NCBI RefSeq assembly: GCF_015711015.1
Contig: NZ_CP064653.1
Coordinates: forward strand, 3,658,001-3,722,000
Direction: 5' to 3'
DNA: 64,000 nucleotides
Origin: Methylomonas sp. LL1
Lineage (GTDB): Bacteria; Pseudomonadota; Gammaproteobacteria; Methylococcales; Methylomonadaceae
The notes beneath the pieces were generated by a model that saw nothing but the letters and a program-made list of their open reading frames with translations, made no database searches and had not been told where the DNA came from. Shown piece by piece: positions 44,736-54,874 of this stretch (the first letter of the stretch is position 1; the number at the start of each line of letters is the position of its first letter). A program made the position numbers and the translations under genes.

Positions 44736-46932
44736 TAAAAGTCTCCCGAAGAGTTTGAGAAAATCCTATGCATCGTTTAAAAGCTTTAGGCGGTGTAGTG
44801 CAATTCTCGTAAAAAACTTTGATATCTCCAATAATAAAGGCTTGTATTTTTGCACACGTAATGGCTGTGTATACCCACGAGTTATCTAGAATTGTTGACG
44901 CAGGCATTGCTATAATGACACGATCGAATTCCGATCCCTGGGCACTGTTGCACGGTATACAATAGCCAAGTTTTATTTTCTTAAAGTCTGCTGCACTAAG
45001 TTTAACTATATGACCATCAAATTCTGCTAAGGCATAACAAAGTTCGATTTCACCACTAGGAAGTGATTGCGCTATAGGTGAATCGAATACCTGGATAACT
45101 TTGCCTAAGGAGCCAGAACTTAACCCTTTGTAATCAAGATTATCTTTGCAAACTATCACATCATCTAAACCAATAGATTTAGTACACTTCACCAATGCTT
45201 TTACATTGCCGACATTGTCTTTTCGATAACTGTCGTGAATGCGAATATTAATATCATCACATAGAGATACTGTGGGCGCTATTATCTGTATATCTCCCCA
45301 CTTTAAAATAAAGTGGCGAAAACTAACCGTAATTTTAGCAATATCTTCAGATGGTATAGATATATGACACAGTCCAACCTGCTTATCCTCAGGACAAGTT
45401 TTATCAAAGTCGGAAACACAGGGTATCCTTTCAAGTCGTATCGAATCAGCGACGATTGGAATGCTAGACGATGCATCAAAACAGTGAAGTTGAGTCAATG
45501 TGATAGTAGGGATAATTGGACTCATACATAATGCATGAAAAATTAACCCTGGACCAATTGGTGGTAATTGCCGAGAATCACCAAGCAAAACTATACTTCC
45601 ACTATCAGGTATGGCTCTCATGAGCCTTATCATTGTCGGCAAATCGATGGTATGTGCATCGTATACAACAAGCTTTGAATGCGCTGGTAAACGTTCTTCT
45701 GAAATTCTGAATAGAAACGAAGAAATAGAACTCGCCTCTTTGTGAGTAGCCATAGAAATCCGTTTTACTGCGTCTCGTGAGAGTGCTACCTGAAACACAC
45801 TAGCAGTGTTACTGAGTAGATAATGTAACACCGACAAACAGGTTGTCTTCCCTACACCCTTACCCCCATCGATAATGGAGAATCTGTGTGTTATTGCGGT
45901 TTCGACAGCTTGCTTTTGCTGATTGGTTAAAGTGATATTATTCATTTGTTCAAATTGGGCGAGTAGCTCAGGCTTAAACTTATATATTGTCCCCGTCAGC
46001 TCCCCAGTGATCACATGGCTGAGAAGATTTGCAATCTTCTGTGCTATGAATCTTTCCATTAAGGCATGCCCAAAGCCCTGATACGTAAATTCATCACTAA
46101 TGACAATAGTTCGATCTAACAGTGCTTGTTCGATTACCAGTTGAGCATCTTGTTTGCTAAATTGAGTCAATGATCTTATTGATTGAATCAGATCTTTTTT
46201 TAAAATTGCTGTATTACCAGCATCGTAAGCTTTATATATCGCGGCGGAAACAGCGGCACTCATACGTCGCGGATCATGTAGTGCAACACCAAAAAATGTT
46301 ATGGCCTGTTTATCGACAAGAGGAAAATTAGTAAAAGCTAACAATCGATAGGGATTATCAATTATCTTTTCGATAGTAGTTACACCAAAAAACTGGAGTG
46401 CGAATATAGCTAGTGATGTAGTGAGTCCGTTTTTCTGAAAAAAACGAACCACTTCTGTCTCAACTTTATTTTTATGCCATTTATCGATGAGCAGATACGC
46501 TATATCCGTAGGGATTTTGCCTAGCTTTTTGTCTGTTAATGGATCAATATCACCCTTGTCAAGTAACCAATAAAGATTTTGACCGAATTTAGTCCAAAGT
46601 TGTCTAGCTTTAAAGACTCCAATTCCTGGTGTGTGGTAATGAATATAATTAACGATTAGTTTTCCAACAGGATGTTGACGAAAGCATTCTTGAGCTACAA
46701 ATTGATCACCATATTTAGGGTGCACTTCATCAGCGCCAAACAACTCCCATATTTCCCCTAACCGTGGTAAATCAGGAGTAATTAGCCGAGTTATCACGGC
46801 CTTTATGGATTCATCACCAAGCGAAAGCTTTAATATACTGATTGCATCATTAGCGTATATTATCGACTCAACTATTCCGACAATAGTTCGGTTTTCATCT
46901 TGTTCTAAGGAAAATGCAGGATGATTAAACAT
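44728..46932 (-). CDS. RecD2-like helicase with degenerate catalytic motifs
   Basis: A 734-aa RecD/RecD2-type protein (ATG 46,932; TTG one codon upstream). Walker A GGKGVGKT (about 355) and GDSRQLPPIGPG (about 450) are present. Walker B reads VVYDAHTIDLPTM (about 422) where the family has VVDEASMVDLP, so the catalytic Glu is Ala. Motif VI reads YTAITCAKIQ (about 688) where the family has YTAVTRAK, so the arginine is Cys. ATP hydrolysis should be crippled. Yet the frame is fully open, so the protein is probably kept for binding or structure. The gene overlaps both neighbours and lies inside the recombinase operon. Confidence 0.8.
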   Translation of the reverse strand: MFNHPAFSLEQDENRTIVGIVESIIYANDAISILKLSLGDESIKAVITRLITPDLPRLGEIWELFGADEVHPKYGDQFVAQECFRQHPVGKLIVNYIHYHTPGIGVFKARQLWTKFGQNLYWLLDKGDIDPLTDKKLGKIPTDIAYLLIDKWHKNKVETEVVRFFQKNGLTTSLAIFALQFFGVTTIEKIIDNPYRLLAFTNFPLVDKQAITFFGVALHDPRRMSAAVSAAIYKAYDAGNTAILKKDLIQSIRSLTQFSKQDAQLVIEQALLDRTIVISDEFTYQGFGHALMERFIAQKIANLLSHVITGELTGTIYKFKPELLAQFEQMNNITLTNQQKQAVETAITHRFSIIDGGKGVGKTTCLSVLHYLLSNTASVFQVALSRDAVKRISMATHKEASSISSFLFRISEERLPAHSKLVVYDAHTIDLPTMIRLMRAIPDSGSIVLLGDSRQLPPIGPGLIFHALCMSPIIPTITLTQLHCFDASSSIPIVADSIRLERIPCVSDFDKTCPEDKQVGLCHISIPSEDIAKITVSFRHFILKWGDIQIIAPTVSLCDDINIRIHDSYRKDNVGNVKALVKCTKSIGLDDVIVCKDNLDYKGLSSGSLGKVIQVFDSPIAQSLPSGEIELCYALAEFDGHIVKLSAADFKKIKLGYCIPCNSAQGSEFDRVIIAMPASTILDNSWVYTAITCAKIQAFIIGDIKVFYENCTTPPKAFKRCIGFSQTLRETFNG

Positions 46933-47293
46933 CAATGAACCTTCCAGTATCGATCAGATGTTCATTTATTGAAATTTTTATTTTCAATTCAGCAATTTCT
47001 AATTTTGCACACTCCAACTGGTTTTCAAGTTGACTAATCCTGCTTTGTAATTGACGCTCTTTGTCACCACGTATGTCAAGAAATTGATAAGACGTTATAT
47101 TTGATTCAAGGGCATCAAGTACAGCTTTAAGTTCTTTGTTCGTGCCGAGAGTAGATTTAGGTATCTTTATTAATTGGCATATAGCCGATTTGTTCAATCG
47201 ACCATTACGGATCGGAATTTCCGGTTTACTATCTATCCATTCCTTTAGTCGAGTAACGGCCTGCTTGGCTTTGTTTTGATTACTAATTGCCAT
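46925..47293 (-). CDS. Small HTH/coiled-coil protein of recombinase operon
   Basis: A 122-aa protein. The first half looks like a helix-turn-helix (NKSAICQLIKIPKSTLGTN) and the last ~40 residues are a coiled coil (LQSRISQLENQLECAKLEIA). It overlaps the preceding gene by 11 nt and the helicase gene by 8 nt. Small coiled-coil proteins accompany the paired tyrosine recombinases of Tn554-type elements (TnpC), where they influence orientation or efficiency. This protein may have the same job; the sequence link is not proven. Confidence 0.65.
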   Translation of the reverse strand: MAISNQNKAKQAVTRLKEWIDSKPEIPIRNGRLNKSAICQLIKIPKSTLGTNKELKAVLDALESNITSYQFLDIRGDKERQLQSRISQLENQLECAKLEIAELKIKISINEHLIDTGRFIDV

Positions 47294-47897
47294 TGTGTTT
47301 AACTGACAAGGGTTGTAGTTTTACAATCGTTTTAGTAAGACTGCTAATTTGAGATTTTAAGCGCTCAATCTCATCTTCCATGATCTGATAGTTGTTATAG
47401 AATTCTTTTTCATGTCCTTCCGTTTCTCGCAACAAGGCCTGATATTTGTTTTGGCTTTCAACGTAGTTTCGACGTAAAATAAGATTTTGTTCTGATAGAC
47501 TGCGAATATTTATTTCCATTTCACTTTGTGCAGCTTTGAAACGTTTTATTTCACTAGCTGAAGTGCGTTGGAGTTGAAGTTCAGCTTTTTGTTTGAGCGC
47601 TCTTACAATGCTTTCAACTTCAGCTCTGTGAGTTTTATACTGGGCGAGCGTTGAATTATTCAGCGATCTTATTGCAGGCAAACTTTTTCTGAGGAAGGCA
47701 CAATTCTGGCTACCGTCCCAACCCAAGAATTGTCGAACGGTCTTAGGTGAAAAATCTAAAACCTTATTATCTTTTTCATCTAAGATGTGATGCCCATTTT
47801 CGTCGCATCGAAATGGAATTCCATCTTTTAACCAAGAATTAAGAATATTAATTTTTATCTCAATATTCTTTAGGGCATTTTCTTTAGAATTACTCAC
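47283..47897 (-). CDS. Coiled-coil accessory protein of recombinase operon
   Basis: A 204-aa protein (GTG start) with an N-terminal ~75-residue segment containing KTVRQFLGWDGSQNC, then a long coiled coil (about 90-200). It overlaps both neighbours (8 and 11 nt). Its N-terminus and that of the next gene share an INSWLKDG/LKEWIDSKP-type pattern (ILNSWLKDGIPFR and LKEWIDSKPEIPIR), so the two may be diverged copies. The role is probably DNA binding or recombinase regulation. Confidence 0.65.
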   Translation of the reverse strand: MSNSKENALKNIEIKINILNSWLKDGIPFRCDENGHHILDEKDNKVLDFSPKTVRQFLGWDGSQNCAFLRKSLPAIRSLNNSTLAQYKTHRAEVESIVRALKQKAELQLQRTSASEIKRFKAAQSEMEINIRSLSEQNLILRRNYVESQNKYQALLRETEGHEKEFYNNYQIMEDEIERLKSQISSLTKTIVKLQPLSVKHNGN

Positions 47898-50262
47898 AAA
47901 GCTCCATCCTTGCCAGCTTCATAAGGTCACTGTTTTTAACCATATTAATTTTATTTAATTCAATGATTTGAATTAAGTTTTCATAATCAGTTCGTGCTCG
48001 CTCCTGCTGCATTGGTGGAAGCATAAAATCATTCATGTCTTCTTTTAATTGTTCAGCATCTTCTTCAAGATTTTTCAGAAAACCATTATTGTTATAATGA
48101 TATGGGCACTCCCTACATAAACTTGCGCAAGCGCGCTGCGTATTAGTCTGATTTTCCTCATCCCTGCATCTAGCATTTAAGGCATTCCTTTTTGTGGGCG
48201 CATTACACTGACCGTGTGGCATACAGTTTGGCTTATATCCTTGAGCTTGCAACCGCTCGCTAATAATTTGCCCTTGAACTTCAGCTGGTGAGTTAACAAA
48301 ATTTATATCGGAAGCGAACCTTCGAAATAATTTACGTATGTAACGTGGGAATCCACCCCCTGATTGATCTCCACTAATAATACGTGTAATAACATCGGTG
48401 AGTCTTTCTTTACCAACTGCTTCGATCTCATCCTCTAACTTCTTATACTCTAATTCAAGACTATCAACGAGTTTCTTTTCTACCAATGTTACATCTTTTC
48501 TATTTCCGATAGTTGCCGCAATATTTTTAGCTTCATCCCTAAAATCTGGATCTGTAATGTATACTTTTGTCATTACAATAGTAAAATGACGTAAATGCTG
48601 TTTTAAACTTAACAGATCCGAATTGTCATAGCGATAATGATAAAGTAACGCAAAAAATCGCCGCCCCATGTGAGATGCAAGATCAGGTGCACCGTCTGGA
48701 TACAAATAATTGGTCAAAGTAAAAATTGACAATACACTATTGATCTCGCCAAAATTAAAATACCTTAAATTCAAATTAATAGATCGCATTAACGGCACGG
48801 GATTACAAATTGAAAACAAATTAACATTGTTAGGCTTCATCATGAGATCAGAAAGAGCAACTTTCATGTCAACCAAAAGTTGAATAGCACAAGCGGTTGA
48901 ACGATTAACATAGAATAGATGGCGATCTTGATAGGTTTTTTCAATGTAAAAATTGCAAAGAAAGATCCCCAGTTCTTCATTAATTTTATAAAGATCAGTT
49001 GTTCTTAAACCTGTACTTTTGTCTGCTATTTCCCCTATGCGCCGCCCATTTAAAAATAATATGACTATGCAACATGCACCTTGTATTATTGCGATTAAAT
49101 GCATGAGGGATATCGCAGCACTTTCAGTAATCTTTCCAGTTCTGTCGGCCCAAGACCTGATAGGTGGCAATTGCATTCTTTCAGTTAAAATATCGAAAGG
49201 CTTATCATTTTTTAAAAAATCTATAATTTGTTTTGAAAGCAAATCATTAAAAGACTTATTTTTTCTAACATTTGAATTTGCAATTTTTACAAATAATTCT
49301 TCCTGTCTTATTTTTTTTAGAATTTCGACAAAAGCAGGCCCATATTCGAACACTATTTCTAACGAGCGTTTGATTATATATACTGCATCCGATAGAGGAA
49401 TATTATCCGTTCTGTCATCACCGTTTTTACAGTATTTGTAAGAATATTTTAAGGCGTTTAAGAAAGGAATATAGTTAAGATGGTCAACGCCATCTTCTTT
49501 CTGAGATAAATGATTTAAACTCATTAAGGTTTTGTAAAAACTAGATCTTGATACTTGCGATCTTGAGGTATCTCTTTCAAGCCATTGTTGGAATTTGGCA
49601 GCAAACACATAGCTTCTTTTTTGGCAATATTCATTTATAATTTGTTTAGTTTCATGACTATAATATGAACAAGCACCATAACCAAGTCTTTTCTCCCAAT
49701 ATCTCTTATTCAAAGATTCAATTCTTCCCTTTTTATCTATGTTAAATATTACATTTTTTGGAGCTTCAGTCTCGTGTAAATCAAGATCAGCAAGAGCCTT
49801 CTGCCAGCGCTTTTCGAAGCCAAAGATTACATATGTGTGATTTTTTCCTAATTCTTTTGCTAGGCATTCAATATCTCTTTGCTGAATCTCATTAAGTCTA
49901 TATATTCCCCGTTCTCTGTAATATGTCATCACAGATACATATATATAGATCCTAGTTGCCACGACCTTTAACTTATCTTTTGATTTTTCTTTGCAGCGAC
50001 CAATAGATATATCTATTTGAAACAACAAAGTATTTATATATAAGTCATTTGAAGCAATAGATACTGGTGTTATATTGCCCTTGCATGGCGGGAAAAATAT
50101 TTCGCGAAAATCATAGTCATTTACTGTGTTATCAGACTTTAAAACTCTTAATGTTTTTTCGTCTTCTCGCCACTCCAGAAGTGCAGATTTAACCTTATAT
50201 CTAAGCTGACGGTCATCAATATGATGGCTTATCGACTTTTTTTTGTGACTTGTTTCTTTCAT
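47890..50262 (-). CDS. Large tyrosine recombinase (second of module)
   Basis: A 790-aa recombinase-like protein. The catalytic residues are recognisable in order: R (NGRRIGEI, about 410), H-x-x-R (SHMGRRFF, about 530), H (QHLRHFT, about 553) and Y (KVYITD, about 562). The ~390 residues before them are unassigned. A C-terminal Cys/His cluster (CMPHGQCN, CRDEE, CASLCRECPYH, about 680-730) probably binds zinc. It is of the large-integrase kind found in Tn554-like and other multi-recombinase islands. The start overlaps the stop of the upstream recombinase by 4 nt. Confidence 0.82.
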   Translation of the reverse strand: MKETSHKKKSISHHIDDRQLRYKVKSALLEWREDEKTLRVLKSDNTVNDYDFREIFFPPCKGNITPVSIASNDLYINTLLFQIDISIGRCKEKSKDKLKVVATRIYIYVSVMTYYRERGIYRLNEIQQRDIECLAKELGKNHTYVIFGFEKRWQKALADLDLHETEAPKNVIFNIDKKGRIESLNKRYWEKRLGYGACSYYSHETKQIINEYCQKRSYVFAAKFQQWLERDTSRSQVSRSSFYKTLMSLNHLSQKEDGVDHLNYIPFLNALKYSYKYCKNGDDRTDNIPLSDAVYIIKRSLEIVFEYGPAFVEILKKIRQEELFVKIANSNVRKNKSFNDLLSKQIIDFLKNDKPFDILTERMQLPPIRSWADRTGKITESAAISLMHLIAIIQGACCIVILFLNGRRIGEIADKSTGLRTTDLYKINEELGIFLCNFYIEKTYQDRHLFYVNRSTACAIQLLVDMKVALSDLMMKPNNVNLFSICNPVPLMRSINLNLRYFNFGEINSVLSIFTLTNYLYPDGAPDLASHMGRRFFALLYHYRYDNSDLLSLKQHLRHFTIVMTKVYITDPDFRDEAKNIAATIGNRKDVTLVEKKLVDSLELEYKKLEDEIEAVGKERLTDVITRIISGDQSGGGFPRYIRKLFRRFASDINFVNSPAEVQGQIISERLQAQGYKPNCMPHGQCNAPTKRNALNARCRDEENQTNTQRACASLCRECPYHYNNNGFLKNLEEDAEQLKEDMNDFMLPPMQQERARTDYENLIQIIELNKINMVKNSDLMKLARMELCE

Positions 50263-52145
50263 GCTTCTTTTTTTAAAAAATCTGGACGATTTTGTTTGAT
50301 ATATGCCAGAAATACGTGAACGAATATTATCTTTTGCATATGAATATCTATAAAATTCTTTGGATTTTTTTCATACAAGTATGACCAACGTGATCGATAG
50401 TAACTGAGCGTTTTTTGGGCCAACTCAACGTCTATTTTACAAACCTGAATTACATTGTTTTTGCAACCACCATTAACATGGCAGTGCATACCCTCACATC
50501 TTTCACCTTTTTTTGTATTTGGGTCTGGGCTATCGAACGGATCATGACAACGAGTTCCATCGCCAACCATCTCTGCTGGTATTAGACTCGTGTCAATATG
50601 ACGTTTATTCAAATTTCGGGAATTAACCAAATAATCCCCTTCTGAAATGAATGAAATGGTTGCTTCTATTCTTCGCTGGAACTCTAATATTCTGGCTTCG
50701 TTAAGCCTAAAGAAAAGAGTGTCATTTAAATACCCTTCTGTTATTGATATGTTATTGTGCCCGAGCAATACTCTTACTGTTTCAATATTTTTTGACATAA
50801 GCATAGTTATTCCAGCTCGAGATACTCGTAAATCTGACGCTGAAAAATTATTTAGCTTATATGGCTTTATTATGTTATTTAGCAAGTTATTTTTTGTTAA
50901 AGGAAAAAATATTCCAAAAACCGTATTGAAATTTCCAATAAACAATCTGGGCTCTGTTAAGTTGTAAATATTAGTTACTTGCTTGTGATGCCATAATAAA
51001 AGTTCAATTGCTCTAAACAACAGTGGCTCAGAACCTTTTCTTACTTCATAGATTGGAGTTTTATCATCAGTTTTGTTTTTGACACTTTGCAGCGAGTACC
51101 GAGTAGAACTCAGTTTCTCTATATCACTTTTTATTATGGCGTGAACGCTACCTGGATTCCATGCTGTCTTCATGCAAATTAATACTGCAATTGAAATTAA
51201 CACGTGGTTAGGTAAAAAATATTGCGCATAGAAAAAATTGTAATAGCTAGCAGGGTTTCGCCACAGTTGCCTTTCTTTAAGAAAGGTGGGAAGTAACGCT
51301 ATTCCTGGGAGTTTTATTTTTGAATTTAGGATTTCACTTGAAGCGGACTGAATAATGAATGCTAATAAGCTTAGTTCAGTTGCATTTTTTGGTTGATTGA
51401 AATAATTATTGTTCCAAGGATCGTTAAGTACTATCCTTGAATTGTAATATTTCTTTACTTCTGGGTGAATCTCATAATCATTTAACGCCTTATGCTCATT
51501 AACTACTTTTATATAATCATCTATGATATTTTTACAGGCATTTTCTATCAATTGTAACTCTGAATTGATTTTTGTTTTTGCTTGATGTTCTAACTCTTTA
51601 ATATCAATGTGCTCTATTGTTGATATATTGCCTAGTACCGTCCCTATCTTTCTATATTTTTTAGGTCGTATTGCATGTTCCTTATTCGGCCTCAATTCTT
51701 CATTCGCTAATCTTCCATCGAATAATCTCAATTTTGTACTAGCTATGTGACGTCTTATCAGGCAAACATAAATCTTTTGCTTGCTCAGAGGTGCGCCTGC
51801 ATGATTTAAAAAGTCTTCAAACTCGTATATTGCTTGCCTGATTTCAACTCCTTTTATGTCACACGCCGGTTTTGAAAGTATCCTTATTGCTTTATTACAA
51901 CTTTGCAATAAGTGAATTGCATTCTTAGTGTTTAGCGCAACAGTGTAGCCTGGGGTCTGTGCTTTAAATGTATTTTCTAACAAACTAAAAGTTTCCATGA
52001 GAATACTATTTTTATTTGTAGATAATGAAATAGTAATTTCTTGAAATCCCTTTTTCGAATTTTTCCGTGTAGCAATCGTGAAGCTTACGTTCATTAAGGT
52101 AGGAGAACTACTTTCCATTCCTAATGAAGTTCTATACGTGTTCAT
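50259..52145 (-). CDS. Large tyrosine recombinase-like protein (first of module)
   Basis: A 628-aa protein from ATG 52,145, chosen because a GAGGGGGG site lies ~5 bp upstream; a longer frame reaches 52,190. The C-terminal domain has an integrase fold with DLRVSRAG, VLLGHNNISITEGYL (H and Y positions, about 470-485) and a CHDPF...CEGMHCH zinc-type cluster near 540-570. The usual first Arg and HxxR are not in standard form (TAWNPGS; LRVSR), as in the diverged members of multi-integrase modules. It heads the six-gene operon. Confidence 0.78.
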   Translation of the reverse strand: MNTYRTSLGMESSSPTLMNVSFTIATRKNSKKGFQEITISLSTNKNSILMETFSLLENTFKAQTPGYTVALNTKNAIHLLQSCNKAIRILSKPACDIKGVEIRQAIYEFEDFLNHAGAPLSKQKIYVCLIRRHIASTKLRLFDGRLANEELRPNKEHAIRPKKYRKIGTVLGNISTIEHIDIKELEHQAKTKINSELQLIENACKNIIDDYIKVVNEHKALNDYEIHPEVKKYYNSRIVLNDPWNNNYFNQPKNATELSLLAFIIQSASSEILNSKIKLPGIALLPTFLKERQLWRNPASYYNFFYAQYFLPNHVLISIAVLICMKTAWNPGSVHAIIKSDIEKLSSTRYSLQSVKNKTDDKTPIYEVRKGSEPLLFRAIELLLWHHKQVTNIYNLTEPRLFIGNFNTVFGIFFPLTKNNLLNNIIKPYKLNNFSASDLRVSRAGITMLMSKNIETVRVLLGHNNISITEGYLNDTLFFRLNEARILEFQRRIEATISFISEGDYLVNSRNLNKRHIDTSLIPAEMVGDGTRCHDPFDSPDPNTKKGERCEGMHCHVNGGCKNNVIQVCKIDVELAQKTLSYYRSRWSYLYEKNPKNFIDIHMQKIIFVHVFLAYIKQNRPDFLKKEA

Positions 52146-52190
52146 CAGCCCCCCCTCACTTTTGGCCATCACCAACAACCGACGAAGCAT

Positions 52191-52649
52191 TTCGTCTTAG
52201 TGGAAAAGTCTAAGATTGGCGAGATCGCTTGTCAAGGACAAAAAATCTACAAGTCATTGAAAAAAAAGGAAAAAAGAATGGTTAGATTTATATCTTTTCA
52301 CACTGTCATATTTGTTTTCTCCTGCCTTGCTCTATTCAATTTGTAATTTATTGACTCTAAGCCCCTCATTTCAAGTGCTATCACACAACATCAATACAAT
52401 TCGCAACTTATTGATACAATTAACAATTAATTGGCTTGCATTTTTCTAAGGATAGCCATTAATTGTTTACTTATTTTTAACTTGAGTTAAATTAATAATA
52501 TTTTTGTTTATATAAACATTTGGCTACAAAATCTTTTTTTATTTAAATAATTTTTATTGCTAATTTTGTAGATAATATATATACGTTGATTGATGTGCCT
52601 GATAGTAGATTTGCTAGTGAGAGTGTCTTTGGCTCATAAATTTGCTGTG
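52191..52649. other. AT-rich promoter region of the recombinase operon
   Basis: A strongly AT-rich stretch (for example 52,440-52,580) with no gene. It probably carries the promoter and possibly recombinase-binding sites. I found no convincing paired repeats that would define the element end. Confidence 0.35.
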
Positions 52650-53608
52650 ATACACAAGTAAAGCAGCTGATCACGACACGGAATGCACAGACCACTATCT
52701 AAAGACCACGTACTGGCGAGACTACATAGCCACATGGTTTCTGTATTGCCGTGAATTGACAAACAAATTGATTGGTTAGCGCTTGGTAGCGGTAAACGAT
52801 ATCGAGCAGATAAGTTTTTCCGACGAGGCCAGTCAGTTTTGTTTGCTGATCAATAATCTTTTCGGCCTGGCGTTCGACAGGCTAGCGCGATGGTGGCTAG
52901 TTTATTGAAGTTGTCCGGCCTTGATTGGTCGACGCCGAATTACACGTAGCTTTGACGTCACCAGTTGAATTTGCAGGTATCCATTTCTTATCGTCCCAAT
53001 CCGAACGGATCTCACTTATTATTCGCTAGAACGGGGGTAAAAACGCTATGGGTAGGTGAATTCCCATAGTGCAAAAGTGGAGAACCAAAAAGCATGATGC
53101 AGAGTATCGTCGGCAATAGCGCAAGGTTCACTTTGGTATTAATGCCGAAACATAGGAAATTCGTATGATTGAAGTCACTTCGAATCTTGTCATGCACTGG
53201 TTTTGCCTGATTTGCTCATTCTGCTACCCCGCGCATACGCATCGATTCAGTTGCTGGCGACTGAGTATATGACACCAATGGAATATTCATAATGCTATTG
53301 GCGAAGCAGGGGGCTGAGGCTGTCATTCCGGTCTGCACTGTAATCCACCTAAAATAAATATGCCAGGAGCTCAAGTCAGAAATGAAACGCTACGTGCCAT
53401 CCAGCGTTAGATAGAGTGTTTTGGAAAAAAATGAAGTAGGCATCATCGCCGCAATCTGTTAGAAACCAAAATGGTTCGCTTCAAACTTTTGGAAGAACGC
53501 GTCAAAGCTCGTCTCTTTAATTGCCAAGTCGCCGAACTTCGAATTCATACGGCGCTATTAAATCTGTTTACTCAATTGGGTTCACCGATAACGGTTGTCA
53601 TGCCCTAA
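52650..53608 (+). pseudogene. Decayed IS5-family transposase
   Basis: A rightward transposase broken by many frameshifts and stops. Recognisable pieces in family order are SDEASQFCLLINNLFGLAF, RQASAMVASLLKLSGLDWS, VSISYRPN, HDAEYRRQ, KVHFGINAET, IRMIEVTSN, KINMPGAQVRNETLRAIQR and ETKMVRFKLLEERVKARLF. The end is VAELRIHTALLNLFTQLGSP and the stop at 53,606. These match IS5/IS1031-type transposases over their full length. No clear terminal inverted repeats remain. It lies between the recombinase operon and the comM junction, so it entered before or after island insertion and has decayed. Confidence 0.8.
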
Positions 53609-53830
53609 ATCCATCTGGCAATTTGAGTAAGGAGGGGGCACTCTAAGAATTCTAGAGTCAAGGAACAGGTGTCTCAAGTTTCAGTTGTTTTGGGTTCTAC
53701 CGATGTGAGTACTGGCAATTCCATGCATATATCCATCAACTTAGTGAAATTTTCATCGATATAATTTCAACCTTATGAAAATACAACTACAAAGTCGTTC
53801 GTTCAGTCAGTTCACCATTTTTTGAGGATA

Positions 53831-54868
53831 TTACAAGGCTGCAATCAGTTGAAAGCGGGCTGGAAAATCGGATTGTCGGTTAGCTCGGGAAATGGTGATA
53901 TGTCCGGTTTCCAGGGGTTCGCGCAGCACTTCCAATACTTTTCGATCAAACTCGGGTAGTTCGTCCAAAAATAACGCGCCGTTATGCGACAACGAAATCT
54001 CGCCGGGTTTTGGGTTGCTGCCGCCGCCAACCAGAGCGGCGGCCGATGCGGTATGGTGCGGAGCCCGGAAAGGCGGTTGCCTCCATTTTTCGGCATCCAG
54101 GCCATGGTCGCTGATCGATGCTATCGCGGCGGTTTCCTGGGCTTGTTGTTCGCTCAATTCCGGCAGAATTGTGGGCAGGCGCGCCGCCAGCATGGATTTT
54201 CCGGTGCCGGGAGGGCCAAGCATCAGCAAGTTGTGAGCCCCGGCGGCGGCAATTTCCATCGCGCGCTTCACATGAAACTGTCCGTGGACATCGGAGAAGT
54301 CGACATTGAAATGCGTTTTTTCGGTGACAATGGATGTAGACGGTGACGGTATGATTTTTTGGCCGGTTAGATGGGCGCAGACATCAAGCAAATTTTGCGC
54401 TGGCAGCAGTTGAGCGTCACGAATTAAACTGGCTTCGGGTATGCAGCCAACAGGTAGAATCAGTTGCCTATGAGCGTCGCGACAGTGAATCGCTACCGGA
54501 AGCGCGCCGGCAATCGGCCGCAATTCGCCGCCCAACGACAACTCACCTATACATTCGTATTGGCCGAGATGGGTTTTGGGAATTTGGCCCGAGGCGGCGA
54601 GTATGCCCAACGCAATGGCCAGGTCGAAACGCCCGCCTTCCTTGGGTAAGTCAGCCGGAGCTAGATTGATGGTAATGCGTTGAAACGGAAATTCAAAATG
54701 GGAGTTGATAATCGCGCCGCGCACTCGATCCTTGCTTTCCTTGACCGCGGTTTCCGGTAAGCCGACGATATTGAGAGCCGGCAAGCCGTTGCTGACATGG
54801 ACCTCCACCGTCACTTGCGGAGCAGCGATGCCAGACCGACCGCGGCTGTAAACAACGGCCAGCGACAT
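53831..54868 (-). pseudogene. comM: comM (yifB), 5' part, interrupted by the island
   Basis: ComM is an MCM-type AAA+ helicase that drives branch migration during natural transformation. The frame from ATG 54,868 has the N-terminal Lon-like domain and Walker [16 protein letters not shown] (about residue 218), then Walker [11 protein letters not shown]. It ends after ARFQLIAA, where all relatives continue with MNPCPCG. Here a Leu and a stop follow in unrelated DNA. About 345 of ~500 residues remain, so transformation helicase function is probably lost unless the island excises. It directly follows ubiK. Confidence 0.93.
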
Positions 54869-54874
54869 TGGCAC

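Larger units (their letters stand above)
1..53836. mobile_element. Genomic island inserted in comM (left end outside window)
   Basis: Everything left of about 53,836 is accessory DNA that interrupts comM. The comM reading frame is intact to its Ala-Ala dipeptide near 53,837 and then meets a Leu codon and a stop in unrelated AT-rich sequence. The missing C-terminal third of comM is nowhere in the window, so the far end lies beyond position 1. The content fits an integrative island: a recombinase operon next to the junction, defence genes, an H-NS-family protein, and several decayed genes and IS remnants. No relaxase or conjugation genes are visible, so transfer may rely on a helper or on genes outside the window. 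Nested insertions are possible. Confidence 0.8.
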
